Source: Mesobacterium_A sp034670065 (GTDB taxonomy: Bacteria; Pseudomonadota; Alphaproteobacteria; Rhodobacterales; Rhodobacteraceae). Taken from it: DNA of 64,000 nucleotides. The first letter of the stretch is position 1. Each line of letters starts with the position of its first letter. The position numbers and the translations under genes are program-made. Positions 60,860 through 64,000 of this stretch are shown here, piece after piece. The stretch spans positions 186,001-250,000 of the forward strand of contig JAXMOG010000001.1 of assembly GCA_034670065.1 (NCBI GenBank), read 5' to 3'. Below the pieces are notes generated by a model. It worked only from the letters and a program-made list of their open reading frames with translations, was not told the origin of the DNA and did no database searches.

Positions 60860-61831
60860 ATGTCCGCGTTCACAGCCGTTGTCGCCGATATTGGCGGCAC
60901 CAACACACGTGTCGCGCTGACCGACGGTGCTATTGTGCGCCGTGATACGGTGCGCCGCTATCGCAATGCAGAACAAGACGGGATTATATCCGTTTTGTCC
61001 AACTACTTGGCAGATACGTCAGAACCTGTTCAGGCAGCTGCGGTCGACCTTGCTGGCCCTGTTGTCGGCAGCGTTGGCACGTTGACCAATTTGAACTGGA
61101 CGGTGGACGCTGATGAAATCGGCACTGTCACCGGTGCGGGCACTGTCGCTGTGCTGAATGATATGCAGGCACAGGGGCACGCGTTGACGCGGATTGCCCC
61201 GGAGTGTCTGAGCGAGATTTGTTCCGGAACGGCGCAACCCGGACCGGATGCCACCCGTTTGGTGGTCAATCTGGGCACAGGCTTAAACGCAGCTCTTGTC
61301 TATCGCGCCTATGGTGAAACCGTGGTGCCTGCATCGGAATCCGGGCATATTAACCTGCCCGTTCAGGATGCGGATGATCTGCGATTGTTTGATTTCCTGT
61401 CGCGTGACCATGGCTGGGCCGGTGCCGAAGAAGCGCTGGCCGGGCGCGGTATTGCCAATTTGTACAATTGGTTATGTGACGAAGAGGGTTTGCCAGCGTC
61501 TGACCTGTCACCGGCTGATGTGGTCAGTGCCTGCGCTGCAGGCAATGATCCGCGGGCCAAGGCTGCGCTTGGGCTCTATGCAAAGCTGTTGGGACGCTAT
61601 GTTGGCAATCTGGCGCTGATCCATTTGCCCTTGGGCGGCATCTATTTCTGCGGAGGGGTGTCGCAGCATGTTGCACCGTTTCTGACAGACATGGGGTTTG
61701 TAGAGGCTTTGCACGACAAAGGCCGGTTTTCAGGCTTCATGCGCCAGTTTCCCGTGCACCTGATTCAGGATGATTACGCCGCGCTTGCCGGCACGGCCAG
61801 CCACTTGGCCGAACGGATGGGCGCATCCTGA
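60860..61831 (+). CDS. glk: Glucokinase
   Basis: This 323-residue ROK-independent, E. coli Glk-type glucokinase has the phosphate-1 loop VADIGGTNTRVAL (8-20), substrate block LNDMQAQGHAL, NLGTGLNAALV and PASESGHINLP. It phosphorylates glucose released by AglA and the beta-glucosidase, completing the pathway to glucose-6-phosphate (Entner-Doudoroff in this group). AGGAG precedes ATG 60860. It is the last gene of the rightward aglR operon, and selU follows after 40 bases. Confidence 0.94.
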   Translation: MSAFTAVVADIGGTNTRVALTDGAIVRRDTVRRYRNAEQDGIISVLSNYLADTSEPVQAAAVDLAGPVVGSVGTLTNLNWTVDADEIGTVTGAGTVAVLNDMQAQGHALTRIAPECLSEICSGTAQPGPDATRLVVNLGTGLNAALVYRAYGETVVPASESGHINLPVQDADDLRLFDFLSRDHGWAGAEEALAGRGIANLYNWLCDEEGLPASDLSPADVVSACAAGNDPRAKAALGLYAKLLGRYVGNLALIHLPLGGIYFCGGVSQHVAPFLTDMGFVEALHDKGRFSGFMRQFPVHLIQDDYAALAGTASHLAERMGAS

Positions 61832-61871
61832 CACGTTGCACCTGCCCTGTGTCTTCGGATAACAGCCCTAC

Positions 61872-62927
61872 ATGGCACTGACCTTTTCCAATCTGCACGC
61901 GCTGTTGACCCACGGCTATGACACTGTAATCGACGTGCGCAGCCCGGCTGAGTTTGCAGAAGATCACGTGCCCGGCGCGATCAACCTGCCGGTTTTGGAC
62001 AACGAAGAACGCGCCCGTGTTGGCACGATCTACAAGCAGCAATCACCGTTTCTGGCGCGCAAACTGGGCGCGGCGTTGGTCTTTCGAAACGCCGCAAACC
62101 ATGTGGAACAATCGCTGTCACATCACGATGGCGGATGGCGGCCGCTGGTCTATTGCTGGCGTGGCGGGCAACGGTCTGGCAGTTTTGCCTGGATGCTGGG
62201 GCAGATCGGGTGGCGGTCTGAACTGATTGACGGTGGATATCGAACCTATCGCCGTTTGGTGAACAAAGCGCTGTACGATACACCGTTGCCGCATCGTTTG
62301 GTCTTGGTGGAAGGATACACCGGCACAGCCAAAACCGACATTCTGCACGCTTTGGCAGATCGCGGCGTTCAGGTTTTGGACCTTGAAGGGCTGGCCAATC
62401 ATCGCGGGTCATTATTGGGGGCGATGGGGGACCAGCCTAGTCAGAAAGGGTTTGAAACCCGTTTGGCCGTTGCATTGGATCAAATGGATCCGACAAAGCC
62501 TGTTCTGGTTGAGGCGGAAAGCAGCAAGATCGGCGCCCGGTTGATACCGCCCAGTCTGTGGACAGCCATGTGCGCCGCCCCGCGCATTGCCATTACAGCC
62601 GATATCGCGACGCGCACCGATTATCTGACCCAAGCCTATGCCGATGTTCTGGCGGATTCAGACCGGCTGCGCCAGAACTTGTCTCCGTTGCGCACGCTAC
62701 GCGGCGGCGCCTTGATCGAAAGCTGGATGGAGCTGATTCAGCAGGATGACCGCGTTGGGCTGACCCGGTCCTTGATGGTGGATCACTATGATCCGGCCTA
62801 TGCCAAATCACGAAAAACCATTGGCGCGGATGTGTTGGCGGAAATCCATGCAGAAACGCTGGACACCCGTGGGATCACCCAAGTGGCAGAACAGATCGGC
62901 GCGCTATTGGGTGATCAAGCCAGTTGA
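61872..62927 (+). CDS. selU: tRNA 2-selenouridine synthase
   Basis: This 351-residue protein (also named MnmH) replaces the sulfur of 2-thiouridine by selenium at the wobble position of tRNA-Lys, -Glu and -Gln. The rhodanese domain (1-115) carries Cys95 in VYCWRGGQRSGS, matching the essential Cys97 of E. coli. A P-loop-like motif, VEGYTGTAKT (residues 146-155), follows, with Ala where Gly is usual in GxxGxGKT. Its selenium donor, selenophosphate, is made by SelD, encoded convergently with a 13-base overlap. Confidence 0.93.
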   Translation: MALTFSNLHALLTHGYDTVIDVRSPAEFAEDHVPGAINLPVLDNEERARVGTIYKQQSPFLARKLGAALVFRNAANHVEQSLSHHDGGWRPLVYCWRGGQRSGSFAWMLGQIGWRSELIDGGYRTYRRLVNKALYDTPLPHRLVLVEGYTGTAKTDILHALADRGVQVLDLEGLANHRGSLLGAMGDQPSQKGFETRLAVALDQMDPTKPVLVEAESSKIGARLIPPSLWTAMCAAPRIAITADIATRTDYLTQAYADVLADSDRLRQNLSPLRTLRGGALIESWMELIQQDDRVGLTRSLMVDHYDPAYAKSRKTIGADVLAEIHAETLDTRGITQVAEQIGALLGDQAS

Positions 62928-64000
62928 ACCTGACCGGTTCCAGAAACCACCTGACCAATGATCGCCGCGTCATATCCAAGGTTGCGCAAGTCCTGCGTCA
63001 GCAGCTTTGCCTCTTCAGCCGGAACCGCTGCCAATAAACCGCCCGCCGTTTGCGGATCAAACAGCAAGCGCGCTTTTCCCGTCTCGGGCAGGTTTGGGGC
63101 CAACATTCGGTTGTCTTCAAACAGGGTCGAGGTCACACCCGCCTCAGATACCGCCAAGGCGCCGCTTAGAATGGGAATGCTATCCAGCGACACCATCATG
63201 TCGACGCCCGAAGCCTCTGCCATGGCTTGGGCATGTCCGGCCAGACCAAACCCGGTGATATCGGTCATGGCATGGGCGTCATGTAAAATTTCGGCCGCCA
63301 GTTGATGGGACTGCGCCATGCAGGTCCATGCGTCGGCCACATCGGCACCACGCGCCTGCCCGGTCATATGGGCCGCCATTAAAACACCGGTTCCAATGGG
63401 TTTGGTCACGATCAGCGTGTCACCCGGTTGTGCCCCGGCCAGAGTGATCGGATCGGCATCACATAGGCCGGTGATCGAAAACCCGATGGTCAGGGCATCC
63501 CCCATTGTGGTGTGCCCGCCAACAATCTGCGCGCCCGTTTCGGCCATTACAGTGCCCGCAACTGTCATGATTTCGGTCAATGTGCGTTCCTGAAGGTCAC
63601 GCGCCATGCGCGGCAACGTGATTTGCGCCAATGCCGCCTGTGGCGCTGCCCCCATTGCCCAGATATCCCCCAACGCGTGAACTGCCGCGATCCGGGCCAT
63701 CAGCGCCGGGTCTTCGGTGACGGCACGCAGATGATCGGTGGTGAACACCTGCCGTGCATCCCCGGTCAACAACAGTGCAGCATCATCCCCCGGCAAAACC
63801 TGCACATCGTCCCGCAATATGGGCAACGTGGCGATTGCCTGGCGCAATGGTCCGCGACCCACCTTTGCCCCGCAGCCCGTGCACAGGGGCTTGAAAACCG
63901 TGTCATCGCGGACGCGCAGCTTGGGCAGTTCGGGGGCCGCCATCTGGGGTAAGATTCTGAACTGACGCATGAATTTCTGATCGATATGGTTCTTCCACTG
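62915..64000 (-). CDS. selD: Selenide, water dikinase (SelD), likely C-terminal part of a fusion, 5' end cut
   Basis: SelD makes selenophosphate from selenide and ATP. The visible part has the catalytic loop CTGCGAK (the Cys-Gly-x-Lys motif; E. coli Cys17 and Lys20), DDAALL, TTDHL, the GGHTTMGDALTIGF metal and nucleotide block, and PQTAGGLL. A Met at 63970 could start a 351-residue SelD, but the frame continues upstream without a stop to the window edge (translated QWKNHIDQKFMRQF). In Rhodobacterales SelD is often fused to an N-terminal NADH-dehydrogenase-like FAD domain, and this linker is compatible with that. I therefore extend the gene to the edge; the fusion is inferred. It is convergent with selU. 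Confidence 0.88.
   Translation of the reverse strand, partial: QWKNHIDQKFMRQFRILPQMAAPELPKLRVRDDTVFKPLCTGCGAKVGRGPLRQAIATLPILRDDVQVLPGDDAALLLTGDARQVFTTDHLRAVTEDPALMARIAAVHALGDIWAMGAAPQAALAQITLPRMARDLQERTLTEIMTVAGTVMAETGAQIVGGHTTMGDALTIGFSITGLCDADPITLAGAQPGDTLIVTKPIGTGVLMAAHMTGQARGADVADAWTCMAQSHQLAAEILHDAHAMTDITGFGLAGHAQAMAEASGVDMMVSLDSIPILSGALAVSEAGVTSTLFEDNRMLAPNLPETGKARLLFDPQTAGGLLAAVPAEEAKLLTQDLRNLGYDAAIIGQVVSGTGQVQLA

Noticed and set aside
1..64000. tRNA, rRNA, insertion sequences, integrases or attachment sites
   Set aside because: I scanned for T-loop GGTTCGANNCC patterns, transposase or integrase products and flanking repeats and found none I could support. A tRNAscan-SE or ISfinder run would settle this.

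Overview
The window reads as a chromosomal segment of an alphaproteobacterium of the order Rhodobacterales, probably the Roseobacter group. The reasons are the gene families and their arrangement: a gene-transfer-agent (GTA) type holin/endolysin pair, a fused indolepyruvate:ferredoxin oxidoreductase, a VPLPA-CTERM protein, an aglEFGAK-type alpha-glucoside operon, a SelD that continues upstream as if fused to another domain, and GAAC-N7-GAAC SOS boxes of the alphaproteobacterial type. Base composition looks moderately GC-rich and even by eye. I see no IS element, integrase, prophage structural cluster, CRISPR array, rRNA or tRNA.

Layout. 1-2.1 kb: the start of a RuBisCO-like protein gene (cut by the window edge), divergent from a FadR/GntR regulator. 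2.3-8 kb: lexA with its own SOS box, comEC, gltX and gltA. 8-13.1 kb (minus strand): a PaaG-like isomerase/hydratase, then ccmH, ccmF, a GTA-type holin and muramidase, and ccmE. The lysis pair sits inside the cytochrome c maturation genes. 13.2-19.5 kb: murI, an acyltransferase, the IorAB fusion and a divergent LysR regulator. 19.5-26.1 kb: a candidate small RNA, purL, a nucleoside hydrolase plus GNAT pair, selO and a repeat-rich DUF533 protein. 26.3-30.3 kb (minus strand): a four-gene operon of a circularly permuted ATP-grasp protein, an alpha-E protein, a transglutaminase-like protein and the Anbu proteasome homologue. This is the most interesting partly characterised system here.

30.6-36.6 kb: an FAD-linked D-2-hydroxyacid dehydrogenase, a DUF808 membrane protein and two tandem GAPDH genes. 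The two GAPDHs differ at the NAD-specificity residues, share palindromic upstream operators and have a 47-residue membrane protein gene between them. A DUF1127-like small protein and coaD follow. 36.7-47 kb: a CBS protein, a LysR regulator, mmsA, a VPLPA-CTERM protein with 33 consecutive glycines, an unknown 148-residue protein, a YbdK-type ligase, a glycosyltransferase, and isobutyryl-CoA-dehydrogenase-like, 3-hydroxyisobutyryl-CoA hydrolase and mmsB genes. mmsA, the dehydrogenase, the hydrolase and mmsB together give the lower valine pathway from isobutyryl-CoA to propionyl-CoA. 47.2-51.8 kb: a Crp/Fnr regulator with a matching operator in front of a DUF2892 gene, uvrA with an SOS box, and a rhodanese.

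51.9-61.8 kb: alpha- and beta-glucoside use. A periplasmic binding protein, two permeases, a GH13 alpha-glucosidase and an ATPase (aglEFGAK order) run leftward. The LacI regulator aglR, a GH1 beta-glucosidase and glucokinase run rightward. Two near-identical palindromes (CAAAGCGCTTTG type) sit in the shared promoter region. The logic is import of a disaccharide, hydrolysis to glucose, and phosphorylation to glucose-6-phosphate. 61.9-64 kb: selU and selD convergent, a selenouridine tRNA-modification pair; selD runs off the right edge.
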